Positions 1 to 9,255 are shown, numbered from the stretch's first letter. The stretch is 13,442 nt of DNA from an uncultured Eubacteriales bacterium (GCA_948949055.1 CARBWQ010000011.1:1-13442), one strand, 5' to 3'. Program-made: numbers and translations. The notes: a model not told the origin generated them from the letters alone.

Positions 1-788
1 ACAAGACGATAAGTTCCCCAGATAACAGAACTGTTGTAGTATTCCTTAATATATGATGATTGGCTTGTACCAGTAACCTCGATAAATTCTTGTGCATCAG
101 AAATAATGATTGGATTATATGCACCACCTAGTGCAGTATCAATTTCAAGAGTTTTGTCGGTAAATGTAAGAGTAGCGTAAGGTAAAATATATTTACCTTG
201 ATCGTCTTCGCCAGTTACACCACCAAAGTTTTCATCATCGACATAATGAATATAACGATGAGAAATAGAAACAAAGTTTGTGCTTACAAGGAATATTCCT
301 TTATCTTCCTCTACCTTCCAAATACCATCATTTTCACCATTTGCAACTGCAAAACCATAGAAAAGTGATTCCTCATCAGGAGAAGGAATTAGAATTGCAC
401 CAGTTTTATATTGGGTTTCCATTGAATTGTCTGTATTTTCTTCACTATCTTCATAAGCTTTATTGAAGAAATAACAATTTATATATGTTCCCTCAATTCT
501 TGGATTACCCTTTTCGTCTACACCTGAGAAGTTCATTTGAGTATTCATTGCATTCTTAATTTGAGATGCTGAATATCCATTTTCAATAATTCCTGTATTT
601 TCATTTACAAAGCCAGACGCCCTATAAACGTTGTTGGAATCTTGTGAATTTGAAATTAATATATTTGAATAAGAATCTGTAATTTTACCTTCATTATTGT
701 ATACAAAACCTACAATATAACCTTTTTTAGATTTCAATGAAGAGCCTTCATATGCAAATGCACTATAAGTCGAATCGTTGGAACTGCT
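1..788 (-). pseudogene. Continuation of the giant lipoprotein in a shifted frame, running off the left edge
   Basis: Reading the minus strand from 788 to 1 in the frame next to that of the main gene gives about 260 codons without a stop. The encoded residues continue the same repeat style: YIVGFVYNNEGKITDSYSN and then ASGFVNENTGIIENGYS, both GLUG-like units. They are followed by an acidic segment and by NPIIISDAQEF, which resembles the opening of the block at about residue 2250 of the main frame (LPLLIKNAKQF). The shift must lie between 734 and 788. Adding one T to the TT at 778-779 joins the two frames smoothly. The piece has no start or ribosome site of its own, so it is the C-terminal part of the same gene. 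The cause may be a real inactivating or phase-variable mutation, or a sequencing or assembly error. The gene's end is outside the window. Confidence 0.8.
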
Positions 789-3700
789 TCAACATAACTT
801 ACGTTAATATTAGAAGTATTTGATCCTACAAAGCCTGATACATAGTATCTTGTTGTATCTGATTGGTTTTCCATGTCAAGATATTTTGCATAACATGCAG
901 AGATATTTCCACTGCTGTTGCTTAATACAAATCCTGCCATATTTCCTTGACCGATTATATTAAAAGCACCTAGCTGGACTGTTGAAGCATAGGTATAACC
1001 TGTTGCTTGATTGTTTGAAAGACGTTCACTTCCAAGTACAATAATACTATCGCCACCTACACGAGAGTTTGTAATAGAACCTACATTTGTGAGTACAAAA
1101 CCTGCAATCTGAGTAGACCAACTTGAACTATCTGTAATATATTGAGCTTGGTCATTTGCACCTAATGTGTAAGTAACATTAATGCCTTCTGGTTTATTGT
1201 GTTTAGTTGTAGCTGGCATATTGAAACCAGGAACTTCTATATCACCTACTGCATTGGCAGAAGTATAATATGATACAACTTCACAATTAGTAATAATACC
1301 TTCATTATTTATTGCAAAACCAGCAATATTTACTTCGCTGTGTCTAGAAACATCAACATTTATTTGTCCACCATTATAGAGGTTGACTCTAACATTTTTT
1401 AGTATTGTATTTTCGGTAATATTATTAAATAAAGCAAGATTTAAAGTTGAGTTACCACTTGTATCAAATGATTTAATATGAATTGTGTAACCATTTCCAT
1501 CTAAGCTATTTATTTTTGTAGTATCAAAAGATGAATAATTTTCAAGTAAGATATCGTTTGTAAGAATGTAATCATGAGCAACATTTTCACCTTCGCTTGA
1601 AGGAGCTAAATCTTTGAATTGTTTTGCGTTCTTAATTAAAAGAGGCAAATCTGGATCTGAATAAGCTTCAACTGTAACTGAGAAATATGTTTCAATCTCT
1701 TGTGTTACGCCACCTGCTGAAATATATGTCTTTAATACCATGCTAACAGATGAAGAAACTTTGCTTCCTACAAGAGAAATTGAGTTATCCTTATTGTTAT
1801 AAACATAATCAAAAGGCTTTTCAATATCATCACTAGAAATAGGATATAACTGATTCCCAACTGAGAAATATAGTCTATCTTCAAGAGTTTGAACTTCAAG
1901 TTCTTTATTATCGTTATATTTATAATTGATGAAATATTTGTAATCACTTAATTTTTCTGTTGAAGAATCCTTGTTGTCAAGTGGAGTATAAACTCTTTCG
2001 CCATTCTCTCCTATTGTAAATTTTGCTGGATAGAATTGAGCGCCCAAGAAGATATCTCTTTTTTGTCTAAGCTCACTAATAGCATTTTCTAGCTTTTCAT
2101 TAGTAGCTGTGAGATATTCTTCTGGAATAATGTTGTAACCAACAGTAAGTGGTTTTGGCACACCCTGCCAGATAGTAACTTGACCATCTGAACTATCATT
2201 AATTGAAATATTATCCTTATCAACTTTAAAGTCAACAATTACAGCTGTTGCAATTGTATTCTTAATTTCTTTTGAACCATTAAGTTCACGAGAAACCTGT
2301 GCTTGGATATATACAATATCATCTGTCGCACTGCCAAGAGGAGATACATAAAGGGTTGCTGTATAAGTCTTTATTCCACGAGTATTATCTATTACCGGAC
2401 GACTTGGTGATGAAAGAGAAATGTCTTTCATTTCACTGCCTTCCAAAGTAAGATTATCTATTGATTGATCTGCAAGGACTTCAATCTTAATGGTTGAAAC
2501 AGCTCCTTTTGCAACATAAGCAGTGTTTGCACCATCAATGGTAATAACAGGCTCAGCTAGATAACTAATTGTCAAATAATAATTAACAAAAGTTATTTCT
2601 TTTCCACCAGCCTCATAGAACCTAGCAGTCATTTTTATAACTGAATCACGATTTACAGAAGAATTTACCCACAATTTAAAGTATAAAGTACCTTTTTCGT
2701 CTGGACGTGGATAGAATCTTAAATTTGAAGAGATATTTTCAATATCGTCACCATTTATTTCTCTACGAGTAAATTTGTCAACAATAGCACCTTCACTATT
2801 GCCAAATGGCGATAAAACTTCCATATTTATTGCTTCTGAAATAGTTGCATTTGAATAAGAAAGTTCGACATAATCATAGTAAGCATATTCAGGGTTTACA
2901 TTTATTTGAAGAACAGAGCTGTTTCCTGGTGCAAGCACAGAAGTTTCCTGCCCTGCCTCATGTACTTCAACTAAACTATTACTGCCCTCTTGTTTGTAAA
3001 CAGAGCCTGTGATCTTTCTATTTGAAACATCGATATTAGTAAAGCCTTGTTTTGTCAACGATAACTTTAACTGACCATTCCAGTCAAGAGAAGAATTTCC
3101 ACTATTTGACATCATATAAACATCAAATTCCAAATCTTCTGAAACTAATGGTCTATACTGCGAGTAAACCTCAAAAGTAATCAAATATGTATAGGTATTA
3201 AGTCCATTACCGTTTGTAATTCCATCACCTAACTTATTTACTGTTGCAGTAAAAATAGGAATTTCTTTATCTGATAAATAGTACTTGTAAACATTACTAT
3301 CATCGCCTACGGTTGAAAGTTCATATCCATTCAAGCTAATTACTGGATAAACAGAATCTTCTGAATCAGTTGTACTTATCTTAACTTCAAGAGTTGAATT
3401 AGTTGATGGTGTAATTGGCAATCCATCTTCTGAAATATCAAAAGAAATTACTCCGTCAATTGGATTTATTGTAAAATGTCTATTAAATTCTAATTTTATT
3501 GCTTCTTGATAAGTTTCATCAGCAAAAACCTTTGGACATACATCAAAACTAGTCCTTACTGAGTTGCTTTCAGAAACCACTCTAAATCCACTGCCTGACA
3601 CGTCTGATACTTGAACTTTATTTTCATTATCAGCACTGCTTACGATATCAAGTGACATGTTTCTATCTTGTTCAATCTGATAAGGTGTAGCAAGCGCGCC

Positions 3701-6700
3701 AAGGAACAATTGAGCATTATTAAAACTAGTTGAATAAACTCTTGATTGAGTTTTTTGAAGTGCTACAACAGAATTGTCTTGTATAAATGAAACTCTTCCA
3801 GCTTTATCACTCCATGAAATTATCATTTCAGAGAGTGCATAGACTACTTTAACTCTTATTTGTTTGCTATTTGATACATCTTGTTTTGAAGCAATAGTAA
3901 GAACAACCTCACCATTTCTCAGTACTTGAAGAGAGCGACCTACAACTTTTACTATTGAGCTATTTGAAGATGTAACAATTATATTGTATAAAACTGGGTC
4001 ATCGCCTAAAAGCTCTGCAATAGAAATAGTATTATAGCTTCTTAAATCATTTTCTTCATTTGTTGTTAGTTCGTTAACTAAATCTTTAATTTGATAGTTA
4101 AATAGAACTCCGTTTGTGCTATCAACAGCAAGTGATTTATAGAAACCATTTTTACTTAATGTTTTTACTCTATAATTTGCGACACTTTCAACTGCACGGC
4201 CTTGCATAAAATCTTTAAGATGAGGAAGACCATTGTTTACATAATCGTTAAAGCCATCATCACCTCTCTTAGCAAAATTAACATTAGAAGTTTGTAAAGT
4301 TGAATTTGAATAATACTCGCCTGCATTATAGCAAGAGAAATATGAGTTTGTAATTAAAACATTTGAATTATCGTCTTGATAGTTTATATATGGCAAATTA
4401 GCATTTGTAACAGCAAATGAATAGTCAATCTTTGACATTCCAATCGTATTGTAAGTTGGACTTCCAATGAAAGCGCCAATATTGCCAGAGCCAATATTAT
4501 TGACTGCTTGCAATACACCTTCATATTTTTCATCGTTTGAAAGAGTATAGTCATAAACATATGATTTATTGATAACAGACGTACTAGTCACCCTTCCAAC
4601 AAATCCACCAACAAATTGACCGATAAATTTATTTGAAGCATATATAATTTCTCTTTGTCCATTTTCAAGTTCTTTAATTTCTTTTTCAAGATTGTAAAAT
4701 TCTACACGAGAATTTTCAATTAAACCTTCATTTAAGCCAGCAAAGCCACCAACAAAGGTTTCGCCAAGAGCCCTGTCGCCACCCATGATGCTGAGTCCAA
4801 GTACATTACAATTGATTATCTTAGCACCAGTTTCATTTGAGCCTACAAGACCACCAATATTTTGAGTCACTCCTGTAAGAACGCTCGCTCTCATGCCATC
4901 AGTGTCAATTGTGACATTAGTCAAAGTTCCTCTGTTTTCATTAGCAACAAATCCATTTGCTATAACGTTACCAATAAAGGTGATATTTCTCACTTCTGCA
5001 TTTGATCCAATAATATCAGCAAAACTGTCACCATTAAATTTTATAGTAATTTCACTGTTATAACCTTGCAAGCCACCATTAAAAATTGAAATAGCCCTTC
5101 TGTTTTCGCTAGACAAATCAAGGTCGTTCATAACAGTATAATAGTTTTCAGGATTGAGAGTTAAGAATGAGTTATTGTCATAAATTCTATAAGCATAGTC
5201 AAAGCTCTTTCCATCGGCAACTGTAATTTTAATTTTTATAAGCACCTCAGAGAAGTTTACATTTCTACTTTCGCCACCACTTGCGTTTGATTTAAAATAA
5301 GCACTTGTCATCAAGAAATCATACATAGAAGGCAACATTTCATCTGAAATTGAAGCTGAAATTTCTTGCTCACCGTCCATGTAATAATATCTTATTTGGT
5401 TGTTATAAATTGCATCAGCAGGAAGGAAATAAACAAACCCACTCATTCCGTTTCTTATCTGATTAGAAAGGTTTATTGCAAGAGTATCAGAAGAAACATT
5501 GTCACTAACTGATACAAAAGATTGTTCACCCTCAATGATATAAGAAAGACTGTTATTCTTAGCATTTGTTGGGCTTGTTTCAAATAGAAGATATTGAGGA
5601 TTACTGTTTCCTACCTCAAAATAAAGCCCATCTTCATCAAAGTTTTTCCATTTTAAACTTTCAATTCTTTGAGCATTTCTGATTGTAATTTCAATAGGAG
5701 TATAAATATCATATAATTTATTGCCATTATCATCTTCAATGAAATAATGTACATTTAATGTATCAGTAAAAATGTTATCTCCAAAAGTACTTATTGATAC
5801 AATATTGAAAGTTATGCCATCATCACTGATTGAAATATTTTCTATACTATATCTTCCATTTGCCCAAGTTATGGTGTTGCCTTCATCATTAACATTTTGT
5901 CTACCCATAACACTCTTTGATGTAACAAATTGCAAATTGGAAAGTTTATCATAAGTTATACCAGATTTTGCAAACTTAATGCTGATTGTTTTTCTAGTCA
6001 AAGCTTCATCGCTAGTTGCAACAGTGTCCATCGAGTAAAGACCAACATTTCTATCACTGTTTGGATAAACATTAATATTTTCTGGAACAACAAGGCTTTC
6101 GATATAGATTATACGTACAAAAGTAACGTTGCCGTTTTGGTCAGCATTTTCACCAACACCTTTACCAGTGAAAGCAACAACAGCATAAGTATGACCAATG
6201 CCCTTTGTAATAATAGAATTCTTATCTGCTGTAAAATAGGCAATATTACTACTATCACCTCGCTCTTGCGCATTTCTAACAATGGCAACAGTACCCTCTT
6301 CACTATCAATCAAAGCCTTGAAAGCTTCAAGTGAACTTTCTTTTTCATTGAAGTCAAAGAAATTTACCGAAATATTTGCTACTGCTGAAATTCCTGCAAC
6401 TGAGTTGAAAGAATAAATAATAGGTGTTGTAGCATTATTTTTAAGAATTAATTTTGAAAGACTTGAAAGTTGTGAGTTTGCAAGAGAGAGTCCTCCATTT
6501 GAATATACCTTGTTATTTAAAGCACTGCTAATAACCGAATTTGATTGATTATCAGTTGTATCAACATACATTGCGCTATATTTCAATGGAAGGAAAATAT
6601 CAAGAGTATATCTATCACTTATAAGTCCATTTTTATGAGCAATTTGGTAGTTATCTATTGCAGTTACACCATAACTTGAAGCTTTAAGCATAAATGAAAC

Positions 6701-8386
6701 ATCAAAAGTAACACTTTTATCATCATAAGACACTTCTGTGATGTCATTGAAAACTACATTATTACTATTGTTTACTATGTAAAGACCATCGATGCTAGTT
6801 TGACCGTTAAGAGTCAATCTTTTTGTATAAACTGTTGATACATTACTACTATCAACCTTAAAATCGGCGTCATTGAATGTAAATTCGCTGATTGTTGAAC
6901 TTTTTACAAGTCTAAGACTAAATGATGTTGTCGCATTAGGATTATCTTCGCTTGTGAAAGTAAGCTTATATCCGTCGACAGATTGGTCTTTAAGAGTATT
7001 TGATGCTTTCATATATAGCGTTTTAGCACTAGGAAGATTGTCAGAAGCTGTGTAATAATTACCTGTATTTGGGTCTAATATCATCTCAACTTGAACCCAA
7101 GTTTCTGCATTTTTATAGTATATTTCAATAGGACAACCATCAGCAACTTCGCCACCAAGAGATTCCCTTGAAAGCACGATTGAATATTTATTGGTTACAT
7201 CAATTACTGTGGTTGGAGTAATTGTAACATCAAATTTTTGACCATTAGTCTGTGTGTCATTTGCCTCAACATAATTTGTGTAAAGCGTCTGAACACTATT
7301 GGCTACATTGTTATTGTCTGACGAAGAAAGGATAATTCCATTTACCATTTCACGTGCTTTTATGGTTATTGGGAATTTTTCCATTGTGTCTATAAAGTAA
7401 TTGTAATTTGCATAACCAATTTTAAAACCTACAACATAGTCATTGTTGATGTTTGATTTATCCTTACTTGCATAGACAATAAAAAGTGGCTTGCCTTCAA
7501 AGGAATCATGTCTTAAAACTTGGATATCATCACTGATAGCTCCATCTTTGGTTAAAACATAAGGAGTGATGTCAAGATCACCTATGTAGTCAACTAGGAT
7601 ATAACCGGTATATTTATCATCTTCTGGAATGTTTGGAACGATATTAAACTCGTTGTTATTCTCATCAATAGCGTCAAAGGAGGAGTTTTGACTATAAGAG
7701 AAACTTAAACCTATTTCACCTTCTATCTTGTCAAGAACTGGAAGTGTGATAATAGTAGAAACATCTTTTTCAGTTGTTGCAACAAGTTTAATTTCATTGC
7801 CTACAAAATCATCACTTATAGATAATATTGTGCCATCAATTTGAAGTCCACGTTCATCAACAAAATCTTCATATAAAGACCATGTGATATTGCGTCTTGA
7901 CAAGTTTGATGGTTTAAATTCGATAAGCTTATTTTCGTCTAAATAGTTATCCTCACCACGAAGAAGAAAATTGTCTTTAAAGGTCACATCTTCTTGCTTT
8001 TGAGTCATTTCACTAACTTCGCTATAAACAGTGACATAGATACGCTTAGTAAGATTGCCAGGTGTTGCCCTAACTATAATCTCAGCCTGCCCCTCTCTTA
8101 AACCTTCAATAGTAATTGCTGATTTTGTAGAAGATAGCTTTGAAGTACTTACTTTGATAGTGCTTTCATAACCACTGTTTGCACTAGCAGAAATAGAGCC
8201 ATCATTAACACCAGAAATTTCAGCCGTTACCACTTTGTAACTGCTGTCCTCATCTTGTGCATAAAGCTGAATAGCCACCCTATCCTGAGAAAGTGTCAGT
8301 GAAGGATTAGTTTTGCCACAGGCTGTAAATAATGACGCACCAAATAGCAAGAATATTCCAAGTAAACCGACAATAAACTTTTTCAT
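734..8386 (-). CDS. Giant surface lipoprotein with Ig-like and GLUG-type repeat blocks (frameshifted near its left end)
   Basis: The encoded product is 2550 residues in this frame. It opens with a lipoprotein signal peptide: two lysines, a hydrophobic core, then L-F-T-A-C with the lipidated cysteine at residue 23. It should therefore be exported and anchored to the outer face of the membrane. Residues about 25-130 look like a bacterial Ig-like (Big_2-type) domain, and another such stretch lies at about 1455-1525. Two blocks of GLUG-like repeats (pattern G-G-F-V-G-x-N-x-G-x-I-x-N-S-x-V) lie at about 1075-1360 and from about 2250 onward. The rest is Ser/Thr/Asn/Asp-rich, beta-strand-like sequence with very few cysteines that I cannot assign. 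The start is chosen for its AGGAGG site (8391-8396), five bases upstream. The frame ends at 734 in a non-repeat tail, while the GLUG pattern continues in another frame (see 1-788), so this is not the true C-terminus. The role is unknown; adhesion or surface binding is the usual guess for such proteins. Confidence 0.85.
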   Translation of the reverse strand: MKKFIVGLLGIFLLFGASLFTACGKTNPSLTLSQDRVAIQLYAQDEDSSYKVVTAEISGVNDGSISASANSGYESTIKVSTSKLSSTKSAITIEGLREGQAEIIVRATPGNLTKRIYVTVYSEVSEMTQKQEDVTFKDNFLLRGEDNYLDENKLIEFKPSNLSRRNITWSLYEDFVDERGLQIDGTILSISDDFVGNEIKLVATTEKDVSTIITLPVLDKIEGEIGLSFSYSQNSSFDAIDENNNEFNIVPNIPEDDKYTGYILVDYIGDLDITPYVLTKDGAISDDIQVLRHDSFEGKPLFIVYASKDKSNINNDYVVGFKIGYANYNYFIDTMEKFPITIKAREMVNGIILSSSDNNNVANSVQTLYTNYVEANDTQTNGQKFDVTITPTTVIDVTNKYSIVLSRESLGGEVADGCPIEIYYKNAETWVQVEMILDPNTGNYYTASDNLPSAKTLYMKASNTLKDQSVDGYKLTFTSEDNPNATTSFSLRLVKSSTISEFTFNDADFKVDSSNVSTVYTKRLTLNGQTSIDGLYIVNNSNNVVFNDITEVSYDDKSVTFDVSFMLKASSYGVTAIDNYQIAHKNGLISDRYTLDIFLPLKYSAMYVDTTDNQSNSVISSALNNKVYSNGGLSLANSQLSSLSKLILKNNATTPIIYSFNSVAGISAVANISVNFFDFNEKESSLEAFKALIDSEEGTVAIVRNAQERGDSSNIAYFTADKNSIITKGIGHTYAVVAFTGKGVGENADQNGNVTFVRIIYIESLVVPENINVYPNSDRNVGLYSMDTVATSDEALTRKTISIKFAKSGITYDKLSNLQFVTSKSVMGRQNVNDEGNTITWANGRYSIENISISDDGITFNIVSISTFGDNIFTDTLNVHYFIEDDNGNKLYDIYTPIEITIRNAQRIESLKWKNFDEDGLYFEVGNSNPQYLLFETSPTNAKNNSLSYIIEGEQSFVSVSDNVSSDTLAINLSNQIRNGMSGFVYFLPADAIYNNQIRYYYMDGEQEISASISDEMLPSMYDFLMTSAYFKSNASGGESRNVNFSEVLIKIKITVADGKSFDYAYRIYDNNSFLTLNPENYYTVMNDLDLSSENRRAISIFNGGLQGYNSEITIKFNGDSFADIIGSNAEVRNITFIGNVIANGFVANENRGTLTNVTIDTDGMRASVLTGVTQNIGGLVGSNETGAKIINCNVLGLSIMGGDRALGETFVGGFAGLNEGLIENSRVEFYNLEKEIKELENGQREIIYASNKFIGQFVGGFVGRVTSTSVINKSYVYDYTLSNDEKYEGVLQAVNNIGSGNIGAFIGSPTYNTIGMSKIDYSFAVTNANLPYINYQDDNSNVLITNSYFSCYNAGEYYSNSTLQTSNVNFAKRGDDGFNDYVNNGLPHLKDFMQGRAVESVANYRVKTLSKNGFYKSLAVDSTNGVLFNYQIKDLVNELTTNEENDLRSYNTISIAELLGDDPVLYNIIVTSSNSSIVKVVGRSLQVLRNGEVVLTIASKQDVSNSKQIRVKVVYALSEMIISWSDKAGRVSFIQDNSVVALQKTQSRVYSTSFNNAQLFLGALATPYQIEQDRNMSLDIVSSADNENKVQVSDVSGSGFRVVSESNSVRTSFDVCPKVFADETYQEAIKLEFNRHFTINPIDGVISFDISEDGLPITPSTNSTLEVKISTTDSEDSVYPVISLNGYELSTVGDDSNVYKYYLSDKEIPIFTATVNKLGDGITNGNGLNTYTYLITFEVYSQYRPLVSEDLEFDVYMMSNSGNSSLDWNGQLKLSLTKQGFTNIDVSNRKITGSVYKQEGSNSLVEVHEAGQETSVLAPGNSSVLQINVNPEYAYYDYVELSYSNATISEAINMEVLSPFGNSEGAIVDKFTRREINGDDIENISSNLRFYPRPDEKGTLYFKLWVNSSVNRDSVIKMTARFYEAGGKEITFVNYYLTISYLAEPVITIDGANTAYVAKGAVSTIKIEVLADQSIDNLTLEGSEMKDISLSSPSRPVIDNTRGIKTYTATLYVSPLGSATDDIVYIQAQVSRELNGSKEIKNTIATAVIVDFKVDKDNISINDSSDGQVTIWQGVPKPLTVGYNIIPEEYLTATNEKLENAISELRQKRDIFLGAQFYPAKFTIGENGERVYTPLDNKDSSTEKLSDYKYFINYKYNDNKELEVQTLEDRLYFSVGNQLYPISSDDIEKPFDYVYNNKDNSISLVGSKVSSSVSMVLKTYISAGGVTQEIETYFSVTVEAYSDPDLPLLIKNAKQFKDLAPSSEGENVAHDYILTNDILLENYSSFDTTKINSLDGNGYTIHIKSFDTSGNSTLNLALFNNITENTILKNVRVNLYNGGQINVDVSRHSEVNIAGFAINNEGIITNCEVVSYYTSANAVGDIEVPGFNMPATTKHNKPEGINVTYTLGANDQAQYITDSSSWSTQIAGFVLTNVGSITNSRVGGDSIIVLGSERLSNNQATGYTYASTVQLGAFNIIGQGNMAGFVLSNSSGNISACYAKYLDMENQSDTTRYYVSGFVGSNTSNINVSYVEAVPTIRLIVHLHMKALH

Positions 8387-8390
8387 AATT

Positions 8391-8396
8391 CCTCCT
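8391..8396 (-). promoter_or_regulatory. Ribosome binding site of the giant lipoprotein
   Basis: A perfect AGGAGG on the minus strand, five bases before the ATG at 8386. It fixes the start that yields the signal peptide and lipobox. Confidence 0.85.
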
Positions 8397-8474
8397 CGTT
8401 TAATATCTGTAATTTTGAAGATATTTAAACATTAAAAAATGATAACCCGTAAAATAAATTTTTGCCTTAATTAA

Positions 8475-8503
8475 ATTATAGAATTTTGATAAATTTAAGT
8501 CAA
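8475..8503 (-). promoter_or_regulatory. Sigma-A type promoter of the giant lipoprotein gene
   Basis: On the minus strand there is TTGACT (8498-8503), a 17-base spacer and TATAAT (8475-8480). This is one mismatch from full consensus. A run of alternating A and T just upstream of the -35 (about 8510-8537) could act as an UP element. The predicted start lies near 8468 and gives a leader of about 80 bases. The gene is thus transcribed independently of the regulator to its right, which has its own terminator. Confidence 0.75.
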
Positions 8504-8569
8504 ATAAAATTAATATATATATTAAATATATATAAAAAATTGTTACAATTAATTTGAGCAAAAAGATAT

Positions 8570-8598
8570 AAAAAAATTCTTGGATTTTACTCCAAGAA
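8570..8598 (-). terminator. Rho-independent terminator of the XRE regulator gene
   Basis: On the minus strand, TTCTTGGA and TCCAAGAA form an 8-base-pair stem (8591-8598 with 8577-8584) around a 6-base loop. It is followed by seven T (8576 down to 8570). It begins three bases after the regulator's stop codon. Confidence 0.85.
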
Positions 8599-8601
8599 AT
8601 T

Positions 8602-8841
8602 TTAGTAGTCAATATTGTTAAAATTGAAAATTTCATCATTAAAAAATTCGCTTAACGTCATACCAAACGCCTCTGCAATCAACCTAATTGTTGAAAGTTT
8701 TACATCTTTGGTTTTATTCTTAAACATGAATGTCAAAGTTTTCTCACTCAAACAAGTTTTCTTCCTTAAAGCATATTCACTCATCTCATTCAAATCAAGT
8801 AAATTCTTAACTCTTTTGCTTACTGCCTCTGCTAGTGTCAT
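8602..8841 (-). CDS. Small XRE-family helix-turn-helix regulator
   Basis: The product has 79 residues and is almost entirely one Cro/C1-type DNA-binding domain. Residues 21-32 (SEYALRKKTCLS) form the first helix and turn, residues about 33-42 (EKTLTFMFKN) the recognition helix, and KLSTIRLIAEAFGMTLSEFF (48-67) the closing helices typical of the family. There is no sensor or dimerisation domain beyond a short acidic tail ending in NNIDY. It probably binds an operator and represses or tunes transcription. The dyad-rich intergenic region to its right, from which a second gene diverges, is the natural candidate target, including autoregulation; this is inference. A longer start at a TTG codon (8871) is possible, but only the ATG at 8841 has a ribosome site. 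The target genes are unknown. Confidence 0.85.
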   Translation of the reverse strand: MTLAEAVSKRVKNLLDLNEMSEYALRKKTCLSEKTLTFMFKNKTKDVKLSTIRLIAEAFGMTLSEFFNDEIFNFNNIDY

Positions 8842-8846
8842 ATAAA

Positions 8847-8853
8847 CTCCCCT
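8847..8853 (-). promoter_or_regulatory. Ribosome binding site that decides the regulator's start
   Basis: AGGGGAG on the minus strand, five bases before the ATG at 8841. The alternative upstream TTG start at 8871 has no comparable site, so the 79-residue form is preferred. Confidence 0.6.
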
Positions 8854-8885
8854 TTTCAGCAAGTCTAACAAACCAAAAAATTAAT

Positions 8886-8930
8886 TTACCGGTAATACAT
8901 TTACAGTAATTATTTGACATAGTAGTTACT
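8886..8930. promoter_or_regulatory. Three dyad motifs between divergent genes (possible XRE operators)
   Basis: TTACCGGTAA (8886-8895) is a perfect 10-base palindrome. TTACAGTAA (8901-8909) has the same half-sites around one base. AGTAGTTACT (8921-8930) is a third short dyad, inside the spacer of the rightward promoter. A small helix-turn-helix gene lies immediately to the left. Their use as operators is inferred from position and symmetry. Confidence 0.4.
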
Positions 8931-8942
8931 TTTTGCTAAAAT
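8914..8942 (+). promoter_or_regulatory. Promoter of the small gene at 8971
   Basis: TTGACA (8914-8919, perfect -35), a 17-base spacer and TAAAAT (8937-8942, one mismatch). The predicted start is near 8949, about 20 bases before the ATG. The spacer carries the dyad AGTAGTTACT, so a bound regulator would block RNA polymerase. Confidence 0.75.
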
Positions 8943-8970
8943 AACTGAAATTATACAAAAGGAGGAAATT

Positions 8971-9219
8971 ATGGATATTGTGGACATTATTTTTCAATCA
9001 TATTCAAATGAGGAGCTTGACAAAAATATCATACTAAAAGAAATCGACGATATAACTGAACTTGAAAGAACACTTCTTAAAACTTTATCAAAGTCACAAA
9101 AGGATATATATTATCAACTTGAATCAATGAGATTTGATGAAGAAATGGAAAGACAAAAAGCCATTATTAAATATGTGATAAGTTTTTATAAGACAATTCT
9201 TACTGGCGAAAACAAATAA
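8971..9219 (+). CDS. Small helical protein of unknown function
   Basis: The product has 82 residues. It is charged, predicted mainly helical, and has no signal peptide, membrane segment or cysteine. The pattern ITELERTLLKTLSKSQKDIY followed by a second amphipathic helix (about residues 48-78) suggests a two-helix hairpin or a coiled-coil-like fold. It loosely resembles short conserved hypothetical proteins of Clostridia (DUF6809-like in length and pattern), but I cannot confirm a family. The gene is clearly real: it has a near-consensus promoter, AGGAGG (8960-8965) five bases before the ATG, and a strong terminator three bases after its stop, so it is a single-gene transcript. It diverges from the XRE regulator and shares a dyad-rich control region with it, which suggests that the regulator controls it. 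No toxin or antitoxin motif is visible. Confidence 0.7.
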   Translation: MDIVDIIFQSYSNEELDKNIILKEIDDITELERTLLKTLSKSQKDIYYQLESMRFDEEMERQKAIIKYVISFYKTILTGENK

Positions 9220-9221
9220 TT

Positions 9222-9255
9222 TACGCAAAAAAGTTGATTTTTGCGTATTTTTTTT
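9222..9255 (+). terminator. Terminator of the small gene, overlapping the next promoter
   Basis: TACGCAAAAA (9222-9231) pairs with TTTTTGCGTA (9238-9247) as a 10-base-pair stem with a 6-base loop, followed by eight T (9248-9255). It begins three bases after the stop codon of the 8971 gene. Its loop and right arm carry the -35 element of the following promoter. Confidence 0.85.

Noticed and set aside
278..466. A 62-residue plus-strand open frame near the left edge
   Set aside because: It is antisense to the open continuation of the lipoprotein and has no start signals.
5930..6334. A 134-residue plus-strand open frame inside the giant lipoprotein
   Set aside because: It is antisense to a continuous coding frame that fits the protein's repeat style, with no ribosome site; a shadow frame.
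8400..8639. A 79-residue minus-strand open frame between the regulator and the lipoprotein
   Set aside because: It spans the regulator's 3' end, its terminator and the lipoprotein promoter; its composition is that of translated AT-rich spacer.
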